Source of the DNA: Rotaria socialis
Lineage: Eukaryota > Rotifera > Eurotatoria > Philodinida > Philodinidae
Length of the DNA: 64,000 bases
NCBI GenBank assembly: GCA_905331475.1
Contig: CAJNYU010004349.1
Location: 20,457 to 84,456, forward strand
Reading direction: 5' to 3'
The notes under the pieces: model-generated
What the model saw: only the letters and a program-made list of their open reading frames with translations
What the model was told of the DNA's origin: nothing
The model's database searches: none
In this document: one piece after another, positions 26,227 through 38,862 of the stretch
Numbering within the stretch: position 1 is the first letter of the stretch
How the letters are laid out: each line of letters opens with the position of its first letter
Translations under genes and position numbers: made by a program

Positions 26227-27437
26227 ATGTCAAATGATAATGACCGTCTTCGTGAATTTATATCTTCACCAGTTGATCTAGAGAAATTTCTCGATGATGC
26301 AATAAGTTTGAAAGGACGTTTAGCATCGTTTGTTGCTTCACATCCTATTGACGATAATAGTCTTGATCCCGTGATTAATATAGCAAAGTCATTGGGCGAT
26401 TATCGCCAGCATGAACCAACGAACGAAGCCACTCGAGTAGAAAATGAAGTTGAAGAAGAACAAGAACAAGACGACGAAGACGACAACGACGATGAAGACA
26501 CAACATCGAGTACGTGGCGTATAAGACGAAAAAAGAAAAAACTTGATCCGATTATTTTAAATAATCTTAAATCATATCCGGCGTGCATTGAATATTTATA
26601 TAAAGAATTTAGTCAATCACGTCCGCATGCATCACATGATACAGCGTTTTTAAAAAATATCCGCGAATCAAATCAAGCACCGTCGAATATAGATGACGAA
26701 AGGCTTGTGTTAAATTTACAAATATTTTTTCCTATTGAATCCCGTGATCGTTATCGTCATCAGTTAATGAACGAACTTATTTGTTTATCAACATTAACAT
26801 TAGCACAAATACGCGATGCGATTGAATGTGTCAGTGACGAACAAATTCTCGGTGAATATTCAGAAAATCCAGATCAGATAAAAACTCACGGGCAACGTGC
26901 TGGCGATGAAAATACGGCGGCTTGTTTTATAATTGAATCGGTGATATATGATGATTTGCGTCGAACCGACATGCGTTTAAGTGAGAAAATAATTGAGCAA
27001 ACAAATACAACTTATACTCAAGGCAATACAATGGAAACGACGACTTTAAATGATCTTAAACTTCTGCAACTTGGAAAGCCATACGTTTATTTACATCAAA
27101 CAAATTGCGAACATGTCGTTGTATTCAGTGAGTTGAAATTACTTGAACAGGACCAATGCCATGATGCAAAGTAAAATTTTATTGATTTGTTTTTCTAACG
27201 AAAAGTGTTGCCTCATTTATTTTTAGTCTCTATCCATTGTGTCGAATGAAATATCATGGCCGATTCTCCTATTGTTTTCTGTGCAATGTATTCTATGCCA
27301 AATGGCTCATTCGAGATTCACCTTTGATACCTGATGATCCATGTTTGCTGTGTGAACGATGCTTTAGAGCATGTCATTACGATAAAGACGGAAATAAAGT
27401 TGGACAATTTCTTGCATATCATTTTCCACAATTGTAA
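26227..27437 (+). CDS. SNAPC3: snRNA-activating protein complex subunit 3 (SNAP50)
   Basis: Subunit of the nuclear complex that binds the proximal sequence element of snRNA promoters for RNA polymerases II and III. Two exons, 26227-27170 and 27227-27437, give 384 residues (human about 411). The diagnostic C-terminal zinc region is present: LCRMKYHGRFSYCFLCN, then IPDDPCLLCERCF, then HYDKDGNKVGQFLAY, all matching the SNAPC3 family. Upstream, LYKEFSQSRP and LCQ-like helical segments fit the domain that precedes it. An acidic stretch of Glu/Asp (about residues 73-91) is followed by a basic RRKKKK patch, an insertion of low complexity. The ATG is preceded by an acceptor-like TTGTAG. AATAAA at 27443-27448 starts six bases after the stop, so the 3' UTR is very short. 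Confidence 0.93.
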
Positions 27438-27442
27438 TTATA

Positions 27443-27448
27443 AATAAA
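27443..27448 (+). promoter_or_regulatory. Polyadenylation signal of SNAPC3
   Basis: AATAAA six bases after the SNAPC3 stop codon. Confidence 0.6.
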
Positions 27449-28421
27449 ACGATTTTTTTTCATGCAAATGCCTGCCACAAAACATCATTTTTATCGTTCT
27501 TTAACGTGTATACAAGTTAGATGTATTCGATGTTTGCTTTTTTCTGAATTATCTTTCTATGAAAAAGAAGCATTAAAAGTGCAAACTCAATGTAGACACT
27601 TTTCACTGAGGACAAAAGTTTGCTATCTTAAACAACCAAGCCACTCCCCTCCAGGATCATGCGTTTTTTATGCGTGCGGCAATGTAAAATGGTCTACATC
27701 TTTTTTTCTTTTCCTTCTGTTAGTATTTTGCTTCTTCGCTTTTTTCCTCCATTCATTTACTCTCGTCTTTGCTGACGAATGACGTAGTTCGCACACTCAA
27801 CCAGCTTTCTTCGTTCTGTACTTTGCTACTATTATAAATGCTCTCAAAGGACGTCATAGCTGTTTTTTTTCTCTCACTCTCTCTCTCTCGCTCTCTTTCT
27901 TTTCTTTCATCGATAGCAACATCAACACATAAAAAAACTGCTCTACTATCACAATATGCCGTTGCTTTCTCTTTCGACTCTATCACCGTTTGCTGAAAAA
28001 TCCTGTTAATTTTTCTACACGATATACCAAATATTGTATTCAAACAAAACGCTGAAAAAGAAAAATCTTTAATACGCAAGTGAGTGTTTTAAAATAATTC
28101 CTACTGAATATTCTCGCGAATGCGAGCAAGTGAAAGAACATGCCAAAAATGCGTTATTACTAGAGTAGATTTGATGCTTCACTGCTTGCACATGCACGAA
28201 ATTTTCTTTATGGCCAAACACATACATAAATACATAGGGGCCTACACAGAGAAACGTATAAATGTGTGGATTCCTTACCTTTTTCTGTTCTGCATCGTTG
28301 TATCCAAATTTTCTACATTTATATATTTCTTTAAATTCATCTACGCTAGATTGTGTGTTTGGTTATTAATGAAGATTTATTGAAAATAAAAGTATCAATC
28401 AAATAAAAATTTGAAAAAAGC
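27449..28421. other. Intergenic between SNAPC3 and the nuclear receptor
   Basis: No coding pattern. Contains a CT-rich tract at about 27870-27900 (read on the other strand it makes a false RE-repeat frame). The final part should hold the nuclear receptor promoter. Confidence 0.45.
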
Positions 28422-31220
28422 ATGATGAACAGATCAATGAATGAAGGTAAATAAATAAAATAGCGTGAAAATTACGAAAATACTTTTTTTTGTATTTTGA
28501 AGTAATTACTAATAATGATCATAGTAGAGCAGCTGCGTGTGAAAATCAATCAATGTTTGATGATGATCGTTATGTACAAAAGCGAAAGTCTCGTCGCGTT
28601 CGAGCTCTCATAAAATCCCCCGTTATGGAAATGATAAGTGACGAACAAACCGAACAACTTAGTAGTACACCAAGTACAAGACGAAATTCAACGAATTCAT
28701 CATCTGATAAAAGACCTTTTCCCTTTGGACATTGGTAAGAATTGTTGATAATTTATGTTCTTTTAATGCTTAAGAAATGTTTTTTCTTGTGTACATTCTA
28801 GTCGAGTTTGTATGGACAAAGCTACCGGTGCGCACTATGGAGTACCGACATGCGAAGGTTGTAAAGTAAGTCTAAAGTGAAGTGCTTTCTTGGCTTGTGT
28901 TGTTTGAAATTAGATATTCATAGGATATGGCAGGAGTTAATTGCATGGTTCTCGCGTAGGCTATTATTGAGTAAAAGATTTTCTACTGTGGCACGGGGCA
29001 TTGTGACCTTGATGAGTACTCTGAAAGAAGTAATCAAGAGAATTCATTAAGGTAATGCGAATTTTATAGACCCAACTACAGGAGCGATGAGAGGGTTTCT
29101 TCTGAGGTTTAATTAATTGGTGGTAAATAAATTTTTATTGTGCTTATTTGATGAAAAATAATTCATTATTGTTTTTCTTTTGTTTGAAAAGATTCTTCAA
29201 GTATTCTTGAATAATAGCTATACGAGAAATTTTCAATCGAAAAACATAATTCTGACGAAAAGAAAAATATTTTCTTTAGGGTTTTTTCAAACGAAGCATA
29301 TTACGAAAAGAGAAGTATCGATGCTATTTTGGTGATGGCTGTGTTATTAATACTGATAATCGAAATCGTTGTAAATCATGTCGTTTTCAAAAGTGTCTCA
29401 AAGAAGGAATGTCTGTCGACGGTAAAAGAAATTCAAAGTTTTTCGAATTTTTTTCCTTCTACTAATTATTTCATTTTAATCAGGCGTTCGAATGGGTCGT
29501 ATTCCCAAACTAGTCAAAGAAAAAGCGTTAGCTGAACATCATTTATCATCGTCAAGTATAGAAAATGACGATCCAAGTTCATCAGTAGCATCGTCATCGC
29601 CACCATGTCTATCATCCATGAATTCAAATTCAACTAATTTAATATCAACCGATGTCAATTTACAATTAATTGATGAACATTTTTTTTCCGACGACTTTGA
29701 ATCCATATCCATGGATACTCCATCCACAATATTACCATCATGCAATGGCTATATGTTATCCGAAGATTTTACTCTAGATGAAACAAAAAATGATCTTAAA
29801 GAAAACGTTTCCATATTAAATAGTCCACTATTGAATAATTGTACAGAAAATTGTGACGAAATGTTTTCGAAAAACGCCCTTGAACATATTAAAAAACTCG
29901 TAATTAAAATAATGCACCCGAGATCCAATACCGTATCGGATCATGAAGAATTATCATTTATTCGATATCTACGAACGAAAACGTTTAATTTGTGTAATAC
30001 ATATAACGGTTGTACAAGACAGTTAATGGAACGAATGTCTAGTATGATTAACCAGCAAGTAAATCAATTTTGTTTTGTTCGAATAAAAATTTAATTAGGT
30101 TGGTTGATTTTATTTCTTAGATTAAAGAATTTCCTGGTGACTATTCATCTGTTCAAGATATATGGGCTGGATTGACAGGTAATTTCTAAGAATAAATTTC
30201 AATTCGCCTTTATAAGCAGGTCTTTATTTCTAGATGCTATTCCATTCCATGTGAAAAATCTCATTACATTTGCTCGCGAGGTAAGCTCGGATTGCTTTTT
30301 ATATTCTATATTAACTTTCAAAATCAGTTACATGTAAAACATCAGACTTGACATTTTGCAAGAGCTAGCTGTTCTGTGATTTATACATAACTATTGATTA
30401 CAAGTACCACAGAAAGAAAGTTCTTCTATTTTAAGAAGATAATTTCTCTTGTAAAACTGATAGGTACTATTATTAGTCGATTATGCACGAAAGAACATTT
30501 GACATATAGAAACTATAATATCCATATTATTTACGCATGTTTCTAGCCATTCAAATAATTAATACTGTTTTGTTTTTAATTTAGATGCCAGCTATTAATG
30601 AAATCAATCTAGACGACCTGAACAAAATAATGAACAATCGTTTGTTTGACTTTTGGCTGGTAAATTTCGCTTATTTTCATTTCTTGCAAATATGTTCATG
30701 ACGAAAATATTTAGATTAAACATGCACCATTAATATGCAACAATGAATCTTACATTATGTTGCCTAATGGCCTTCAATATACTCGTCAATGGATGAATCA
30801 TATAATGGGCGAAGAAATGGTTGAAACGATGTTTGAATTTTCAAGAAAATTCAATGAACTAAACTTAACACAAGAAGAATACGCTTTAATATTTCCTATT
30901 GTTATTTGTGTGAAAGGTAAATTATTTCTTTTTTTATTAAACCAAAACGAAGAAACACGGTTTTTTTTATTTAGATAAGAGTCTCAATGATCAAGAAACC
31001 GTGCATCAGATTCAATGTTGTTATTTATATTCGTTGTATACGCAAATGTTAACTACTCGTACACAATTAGAAGCAAAAACAGTATTTCGCAATCTTTTAC
31101 AGGTTTTTGAAATTTGAAAAACAAGAAAAATATTTTAACTAAATATTCGATGAATTTAAATATTAGATCTTCGCATTCTTGCCACTGTTAAACGAATTAC
31201 AAGAGAAACGAGTTGGTTGA
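28422..31220 (+). CDS. Nuclear hormone receptor, NR1-like
   Basis: Ligand-type transcription factor of 533 residues in 11 exons: 28422-28446, 28503-28734, 28802-28865, 29280-29421, 29484-30058, 30121-30178, 30234-30280, 30585-30659, 30715-30916, 30975-31102, 31167-31220. The DNA-binding domain begins at C86 (CRVCMDKATGAHYGVPTCEG), with P-box CEGCKG; a 414-base intron splits the two fingers. The second finger reads CYFGDGC then NRCKSCRFQKC, followed by GMSVDGVRMGRIPK, an A/T-box of the Rev-erb/E75/E78 kind. A long acidic Ser-rich hinge follows. The ligand-binding region includes FHVKNLITFAREMPAINEIN (helix 3), LTQEEYALIFPIVI (helix 8) and a helix 10 ending LNELQEKRVG, then stop. There is no helix 12 activation motif, as in Rev-erb proteins. 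The exact orthologue is unclear. The first exon rests on ATG plus phase only. Confidence 0.88.
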
Positions 31221-31859
31221 ACTATTCCAAAAAGTACGTCTAGGAAAATTTTTCTTAGAACTCTAATGGATGAAGCGACACGATGCTTATAGAAAAGATT
31301 AGCTTTAGTTATTGCATGTGCCAACCTCGTTTTCTTCTTGCTTATGCGGTAATTAGTTAGCACGTGAGTTGCCACGTGATGTAAACAAAGTGTAAAAATA
31401 GTTTGTTATACGAGCCGCTATATCGGCTGTGTATCATTTGATGATGACATAAAGCCAAGGGCAGTTTGTCAGTCGGCAATCTATTGTTTGCAGTGCGAAA
31501 CAAAGTTCTAATTCGAGTATGTTTGAATGATTTTTTTCTAATTGAAATCTAATAATAATTCTTATTTATTGTCATCTATAAGATCTTTTTCTTTCTAGAT
31601 ATGGTAGAAGATTCATCATGAATTTATACCGACGATTCTATTGCTCTGATTCATTCGAGCTCTTTCATAATGCTCAACGTTGTAGACTAACCGTTTTTAT
31701 GTATGTCCGTGTGCATATGTATTTATGAAAAACATAATTTAAAGAGGAAAACAATCTTTTGTTAACCTTTTGGTGACAGTATAATATAGATTTAAAAGTA
31801 AATGGATATCTTTTCATAGCCACCACCATATGTACAAATAATTTATATATATGGAAAAA

Positions 31860-33186
31860 TTAATCATGTTATGCCCCCGCCCCCTCAGATCTGAACTGTC
31901 ACTTGGAAAGGTCCGATTGAGCTGAACTTTTTAGGGATGACTGGTCTGCATTAGAAACAGTCGTGATAAAAATTTCAACTCGATATATTGAACTGAATCG
32001 AAAATATGGCTTACTTACATACGAATTATGGCCACTAGGAGAATCACTAAGACTCTGCCAGTACGAGAGCTATACAAGCCGCGCTTGTTTTAAATTAAAC
32101 CCAGCATCAATACGCAACTTTTGTCAGAATGGAATTTTAAAATTTGCTTCAGTTGGTATTTTACTGGAATAGGGATCAAAATTTGGCTAAAAATGGCTAC
32201 CTGTTGGTATAGGATCCGACTTGTCTAAGTTCAGAAATCAAATATAAAAAAATCTGATTGGACAAGATTTTACTTACACTTGAAGCTTCAAAATAAAAAA
32301 AATGATCTTAATGTCTTAAATCGCTTGAAACTAGATTCATTTTTTCTGACAAAAAAATCTTGTTTTGAAAAAAACGACAGACAAGTTTAAGAATCATTTT
32401 TTTTTGCTTAAACTCAAAAAAAGATCTGTATGTTATATTTTTACACTAAACCTTTTCAATGATGTCATGAATGATATCAACTCGCTTCACCTATGAACGA
32501 TCTTTGCTATTAGCTCTATTTGTTCAACTGACGCGCCTATACTTATGAATATGAAATGAGAGTTTTTAACCTAATAAACTTAGCTAACTTTGCTTGTAAC
32601 CCTTTCAAGCGAATGCAATCGATAGAACTATCATTTCTGCACATATTCATTGTATTTCTTCTTTCCTAAACTAATTTCTTTAATTTCAAGACTGCGATCT
32701 GTGAAGCAAGGTAAAACAAAATCGTCGTCGGGTCCGGAACTGTCACTTTTTTTTATTCAGAGAACATTTCTATGGAAAACAAACCTCATATTCGTGATCA
32801 GCGTACTGAATAAGCTATGTCTAACACAAATCCCGAAAAAAAAGAAAGACAAAATTGGTTTTCGGGAGGGTGACCTAGGCAAAATGATTTTACAAAAAAA
32901 ATGCATTGCTTTGTTCAAATTTTTATACTGATTTCAATCATGTAACTATTGTTTCAGAAAACAGTTCGGTCAAAAAATGACCTTACTACCACTGGTCTTT
33001 TCTCGCAAAACAAGACAGTACGGCTTAGTATTTTTGTCGATAAATTCCTTAAAATCGAATCTTTTTTTTAAAATTCTACATACATTCTGAAAGAGAAGAC
33101 TTTGAGGCATCTACCCATGATAAGAACTCAAACTTAAAATCTTTTCGAAAAAGTCGACTTTTTTAAGCGGGGGCGGGGAACCTTAG
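31860..33186. mobile_element. Candidate decayed DNA transposon with GC-rich inverted ends
   Basis: Left side has TTAA (31860-31863) and then CCCCCGCCCCCTCAGA (31874-31889). The right side has GCGGGGGCGGGG (about 33167-33178) ending in CCTTAG, roughly the reverse complement of the left. The left motif matches 15 of 16 bases of the reverse-complemented right end of the better-preserved element at 50775-51827. Nothing inside looks like a transposase. Ends are diverged, so limits are approximate. Confidence 0.4.
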
Positions 33187-36100
33187 TTAGCAAAATAAGC
33201 AAAAACAGTTTGGAAAATATTCTCTGTTTACTCAATGCAGTATTTATGATTATTGATGACAGAACAAGGCTGACGAGTACTTCTAAAAACGCTGACGACC
33301 AAGACATTTCTTTTTGTTATCGTACGGGAAATTCTAACGCTTGCGCATTAGGATTATAAACAAATCATACGATGAAGAAAAAATATCAGTTTGCATACAG
33401 CAAAGATCTTTGTCAGCAAACAACTTGATAAAAGCATTCATTTTGTCTTATTTTATGGTTTTCACAGGTGACGCTCGAAAAAGTTTATTGTTAGATACAA
33501 TGTGCGGCATAAGGTGGTGGGCCTCTATTAAGCTGGATACATTATTTTATTTGTATCGAAACTATGAATATAGGAGGAATCGTAGATACACAGCTGGGTA
33601 CACTGCTGTCCTTGCTCATTGTTCTATAAAATATTTTTTATCAACAAGTACATCGCAGTCAGTATGAAAATAGCAACAATTTTTCACTAATAGGTACGAA
33701 GGAAAATTTGACAGTAAATGCCAGGGTGAAAAAAAAGCTGTTATTTGTCTGAGAAATATTTTAAACCAATCGAGGAGCTTTATGATGCCTTTTTTTTTCT
33801 TCTTTGAGACGGCTCTATGAAACCAATCAAAAACGTTTCTTTTACCATTCGAAACTAAGCAAGAGTTTCATTTATACAAATAACGAATTTTTCGTGAAAC
33901 CTGTTTGTTGCACTAAGTGTTAAATGTGTTCGATCGGAGCAGCATAAAAAAATGATGTCATCCGTGGATATATTCAGAAAATTTTCTCACATAGACTATG
34001 AGCATTTACTTTTTGATGGAGTTTTAGGTTTCGCTCTCTCTCACTTTCGAATGAATTGATTGTACTTTTTCGATTATTTATTTTTAGACTATATGTCAAC
34101 CAAAAGGAATGTGATCATTAAGTTTCTTGATAATCATAAAGTGATTTGGTGGAAGTTTTGCCTAAGACAATCTGCGATAAAGTTTCTTTTGAAAAAGTCA
34201 TTATCTTTACGAACTATTATTGTTGCTGTTTCAAGAAAATTCCCACAAAAAATCAGGAGCATTCGGTAGAAATCCGTAGTATTCCACATAATTTGCTTTT
34301 CAACAAAATTTAGAGTTCCACCATAATCATTATTCTGGTTGGCTGTCAACTCTATGATTTTCAATCACACAACAAATATAATAGCTAAATCAAAACTGTC
34401 ACCTAGATCGGAATAAAGTCCTTCTGTTATACCCGAGAAGTTTTAAAGAAAAATAAGCAATGCTTCTTTCTCATCATAGACTATGCAAGGTACTTTATTA
34501 CACCTGTTCGTTCGTTGCGCCATGCTGAACATGCTCACCAAACAAAAAGCCCATTGCAAAAATGTAGCAGGATCAATTTCTAGAATTTTCACATATTTTC
34601 AATATTTTCTGCCATTGATATAGATTTCTATCATCGCCATGAAAGAGCAGATAATTTCAAATGAAAATATTTACTCTACATCGTTATTCAATTGTGTTTT
34701 GGTTTTGACAATGGGAGCATTAAAGTGTGAAATAGCTCACCCATAAATCGTACGCAGATGTTGTTCCTATTTCAATAGAGAAATTTTGTGGCGTTATTAT
34801 TTCTGATGTTTTTTTGTATATTGGTTCCTTAGATAATCGTTAACAGAATTTCGTCAAATTTTCGATGATATTTTCTATCAAATAGTCACATTCTATATTT
34901 TTCTGGTAGGTAATTATACGAAGGCAGTCCTAGATAAATATTCCCTTTAAATTTCCATATTCTCATCGAGATAAGCTGGAAATCTTCGTTAAGATATCAT
35001 ATCTAAGCAATGAATAATATCTACAAAGTTTCTTTAAAGTTCGATTGAAACCTTGAAAATTTTTTTCTACAAGTCACAGCGCTTATCGAATGATTTCAAC
35101 AGAAAAATAACACACTGATTACATCTTAGTTAATTATATTTTCTATAAAAGAGTGCATCTATCAAAGATAAACTGGTGTAATACGAATAAGAATGACTAA
35201 CGTTTCAAGGTATCGTTTAAATTCCAAATATAAATATTTCGTTTCGCTCTGATGGATCTAAAATGGTAAATGAAGAAAAAAATCAATGCAGCTCATTATG
35301 CTTATCTGTCGAGATAAAATATTCAATAGTTAAAAACTGACACGAAAATAAAATTAATACACAAATGAGTCAACACGATTTACTGCGCATTGATTGAGTT
35401 TTCATTTTAATTGATTTTTCACACGAGGACTTGCTGTCGGCTGATTATACCGACGAAAGAGAAAGCAATAGATATATTAGCAAGCAAAAGAAAACAATAA
35501 ATAACCAAAAAGCAAACATGAATGGAAGTTTCATATTGCAGTCCTCTCTGCTACCGTCTAATTTCGGCAGCTTTCAAGAACGAGGGAATATCAAGAGGAT
35601 CTTCATTAAAACGTTCCAATAGTTTTATTGAACATTCATCTGCTCGAACTCTATGATTACGGTGCTCTGGAGCTGAAACACCAATATCATCTCGAAAAAC
35701 TGGCAGACTACGCGAATGCTTGTTCCTTGTGCTGTAAATCTTGACAAAATTTAAAAATCCCCATCGTCCATGAATATTCGTTTCGTTGCGCAGAACGTTT
35801 TCTTATTTATTTTGTTGCAAAGAAGCGCATGGAAAACATATTACCCATCTATTCAATTCTCACCTTCAAAACCATCGACGCAGAGTAAATCCTTGGGTAG
35901 TGAATCGTACACACACGTGTGATTTACCATTAATACTTTTTTTTATTCGTATCTGCATTTGAAAAACAAACACCGCTTAACGTTACAGTTCTATTGCATG
36001 ATGGCTGATCACTTCGTAAATATTTCTTGCTCTTAGGTTTATCACATTTGATTTCTAGGCACAATATCGAAAAGCAAAGTATTCAAATTGAGTTAGGTTA

Positions 36101-36869
36101 TTTTCTCGCTCAGTATATTCTCTTAAAGTAACCGATCGTGATACAATATCATTTGATTTCCATCTTGATATTTTCCAGCAGACATTTCCTCGAATAATTA
36201 CGATCTAAATAAAACTTCTACTAGACAAAAAATACACCTGTAGATATGCACACGTCAGGAGCTATTGAAAAAAGCATACGAAGAAAATAGCTGAATTCAT
36301 ACATTGAAAAGGCTGTCATACATACAACACAATATAAATACACGTCATTTATATTGTTTATTTCATGATTTTCATTTCTCGACCGTAAATTATCACAGAA
36401 TGCATATGAAATAACATCGTATTGAAATATTGACACATACATTTTTTTCTTAATCATCAAAAACAAATAAAATTATACATTTTTTCGTAGTAAAAGCTAT
36501 AAAGAATGTTAATATATTTTTATTCAATTGACTCAATCGTGATCTGTACAGAAACAGATAAATTTCGTCTTATCAACGGTATCAACTAGTCATTTTTGAT
36601 AGAAAAAACTTGTCACGGCTTGGAAAAATAATCACTGGCCAATAGTGACACGTGTATTGGAGGTTTCTATCCTTTTCAATATTGACTCATGTAACTTTCG
36701 AAATACAAAGGGCAACGTTAAAAATAGTACCTCAATTTGAGGGGAAAGATTAAATTCGATAAAATAAAAATATGACCTAGACAGACTAAATAGTTTTTGT
36801 GTTCTCATATTTTCGAAACTGCGACTCGTGATATGATGAGAGAATTTGTCATTTTTAATTGGCAGACGT

Positions 36870-37579
36870 GTCTGCAATAGAGACCTGCGGAGTCAATTCT
36901 TTTTATTCCGAAACCCGACTCCGACTCCGACTCCGAAAAATTCCGAAAAGCTTCGAAATTTTATTATTGAAACGGGCAATCTGTGATACAATAGTCGAAA
37001 GATTATTTTCAGCTTCAAAGAATACTACATCGGAAAAAAGAACCAACTTAGGTTCCGAAAAATCAACCAAAAGTTATTTTAACAAAAAAGTAACTTTGTT
37101 GAAAGAGCTCTTCTGTGAGAATGGAAGAACAAGAACCATTTCAATGTCATCAACAACCACAGCCTCATCTACAGATTCAATATCAATATCTATTATGCCG
37201 AAGCAATCAAAATTTGATGATGAAGACAATTATAGTAGTTTGGATGATGCTGAAATATTTCTTGATTCATGATATGTTTTTATTAAGTTGATCTCTCGAA
37301 TTTTATAGCTGCAAGATGATTCGTTTCTTCTTTTTTGTCCGGAAACTCATTTTCAATATATGAAATAAGTGATGCCTTTCTTTTTTTGCCTCGTATAATA
37401 TGAAAAATAAAGATATTGTTGTATAAAATAGCGAAATTTCATCAGACATAATTATAACTCTGACTCCGATTTACTCCGAGAAGTTTTTCAAAAAAATTGA
37501 CTCCGACTCCGACTGCGACTGCGTCGAAGTCGGAGTTGAAATCGGGTTTCGGAATTCCCCGCAGGTCTCTAGTCTGCAA
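36870..37579 (+). mobile_element. hAT-superfamily transposon, internally deleted, with 8-bp target duplication
   Basis: The element spans 36878-37571 and is flanked by identical 8-bp copies of GTCTGCAA (36870-36877 and 37572-37579). Its ends are inverted: TAGAGACCTGCGG at the left and the reverse complement CCGCAGGTCTCTA (one G/C-step different) at the right, followed by TTCCGAAACCCGA in both. Inside both ends are arrays of GACTCC units, typical subterminal repeats. An internal frame retains the C-terminal dimerisation part of a hAT transposase (see next entry). The 694-bp length shows that most of the transposase has been lost, so it cannot move on its own. Confidence 0.88.
36960..37272 (+). 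pseudogene. hAT transposase C-terminal remnant
   Basis: The frame contains VERLFSASKNTTSEKR followed by LLKELF, the hallmark of the hAT dimerisation region (consensus ERLFS, then T.RR/KR and L). It continues in Ser/Thr-rich sequence to a stop at 37270-37272. The RNase H-like catalytic core and the zinc finger are absent. It is read here as a fragment kept by internal deletion and is not expected to make an active enzyme. Confidence 0.8.
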
Positions 37580-38032
37580 AGGTCAAAAGTTTTCTTCTAT
37601 CGAAACAATTCATGATTTTAGTCGGCAATAAACATGCTTGCACAGACATCATTTTGATTTTAATTCTGATTAAGTGAGTGGTTTATGTGACCGATAGAGA
37701 TTGAATTCGAATTACGAAAATTTAAAATGAAAAAAACGTCTATCTAGATGCCAATGTTTTTTTGACACGAAATATCGACCAACAACAAAAATGTATAATG
37801 ATTAAAATGAAATCGATCGGAAAATAATGCACATCATGTTCTGCCTAGCTTGGAAAAAGTATCTGCAGGACAGGTTTGAGAACGAAAAAAGAAAAAAAAA
37901 CGCACCTGTGCCGAACAAAATCTTTTTTTCCTACTGACAGCAAAAATACGAACGAGAGCTGTGGAGTATTTAAGGCAACGAAATATTCATAACGATTGAA
38001 AAATTTCCGAATTGTTTTCGAAAATCGACAAG

Positions 38033-38862
38033 ATGCCCCGCTCCAAATATATTTCTGAACCTTCGTGGCACTTGAACATATACTTATCAAATGAATTAAA
38101 CAGTCAGGAATCAGAGAGTTCTCAATCTGCTGAAGCGCTAATGCATTTATTTAACACGGATCTGTTGCAATCTTCTCATAGAATGAACGTCGAACTATTT
38201 GATCCATTGAATAATGATACAGAAGCTTTGCTACTAGCTGATGAAGAGTTTTCATCGGATGCGGAAAATTTCAATTCGATCGATTTCAGTGATTGTTTTT
38301 TGGAAAAATCCAAAGAAATACCTCATCGACCAACTGAAAAAAGCAATTCAACGCCGAATAATGATAAACCGCCGTCTTCATCAACAGAAAATATTCATCG
38401 AAGTCAGAAGAAAAATGCTTCATCACGTAAATCATTTGCATCTTCAAATTATGGTGATGTTAAAAAGTTTCTGGTATACGATGTAGTAACTGGACGACTA
38501 CGAAGACCCTTATTACATGAATTTATTCGACTGTTAGTAGAGCATGATGAATATTCCGATGTTGCTGAATATCTTGATCGAGAAAGAGGTATTTTCAAAT
38601 TGCATAAACCAGAAGAAGTTGCTGAACTATGGAAAAATGTGAAAGGACGGAATAGCGATAATAGTAAGTTGACTTTCCAGAATAGAATTTCGTTTTATTG
38701 AAGACTTTCTTTTTTATAATTGCAGACATGACGTACGATAAACTAGCGAGAGCTCTGCGTTACTATTATGGAAATGGTATTATGCATCCGAGTCCAGGAC
38801 GCTTTACCTTTCGATTTGGATTAAAATCTGGTTTTGGCACTTCATGGGGAACAATTTGTTAA
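38033..38862 (+). CDS. ETS-domain transcription factor
   Basis: Nuclear DNA-binding protein of 255 residues in two exons, 38033-38663 and 38726-38862. The C-terminal ETS domain (about 157-245) reads RRPLLHEFIRLLVEHDEY, RGIFKLHKPEEVAELWKN, then NMTYDKLARALRYYYGNG and GRFTFRFG. The recognition helix (LARALRYYY), with both DNA-contacting Arg residues, is intact. RNSDNNMTYDKL resembles the ELF3/EHF/ELF5 (ESE) branch. No pointed domain is visible; the N-terminus is acidic and Ser/Asn-rich (TEALLLADEEFSSDAENF), which could activate transcription. Of the three conserved ETS tryptophans only the one in ELWKN remains; the others are His (LLHEF) and Tyr (AEYLD). The start is the first ATG in frame. The branch within the ETS family is uncertain. 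Confidence 0.88.

Larger units (their letters stand above)
31221..38032. other. Gene-free, repeat-bearing region
   Basis: No host gene recognised in 6.8 kb. It contains a candidate old TTAA-type element (31860-33186) and a clear hAT element (36878-37571), both listed separately. The rest is AT-rich DNA with short random frames. Confidence 0.5.

Noticed and set aside
26400-26588. Minus-strand Ser-rich frame
   Set aside because: It is the complement of the acidic Glu/Asp run of SNAPC3.
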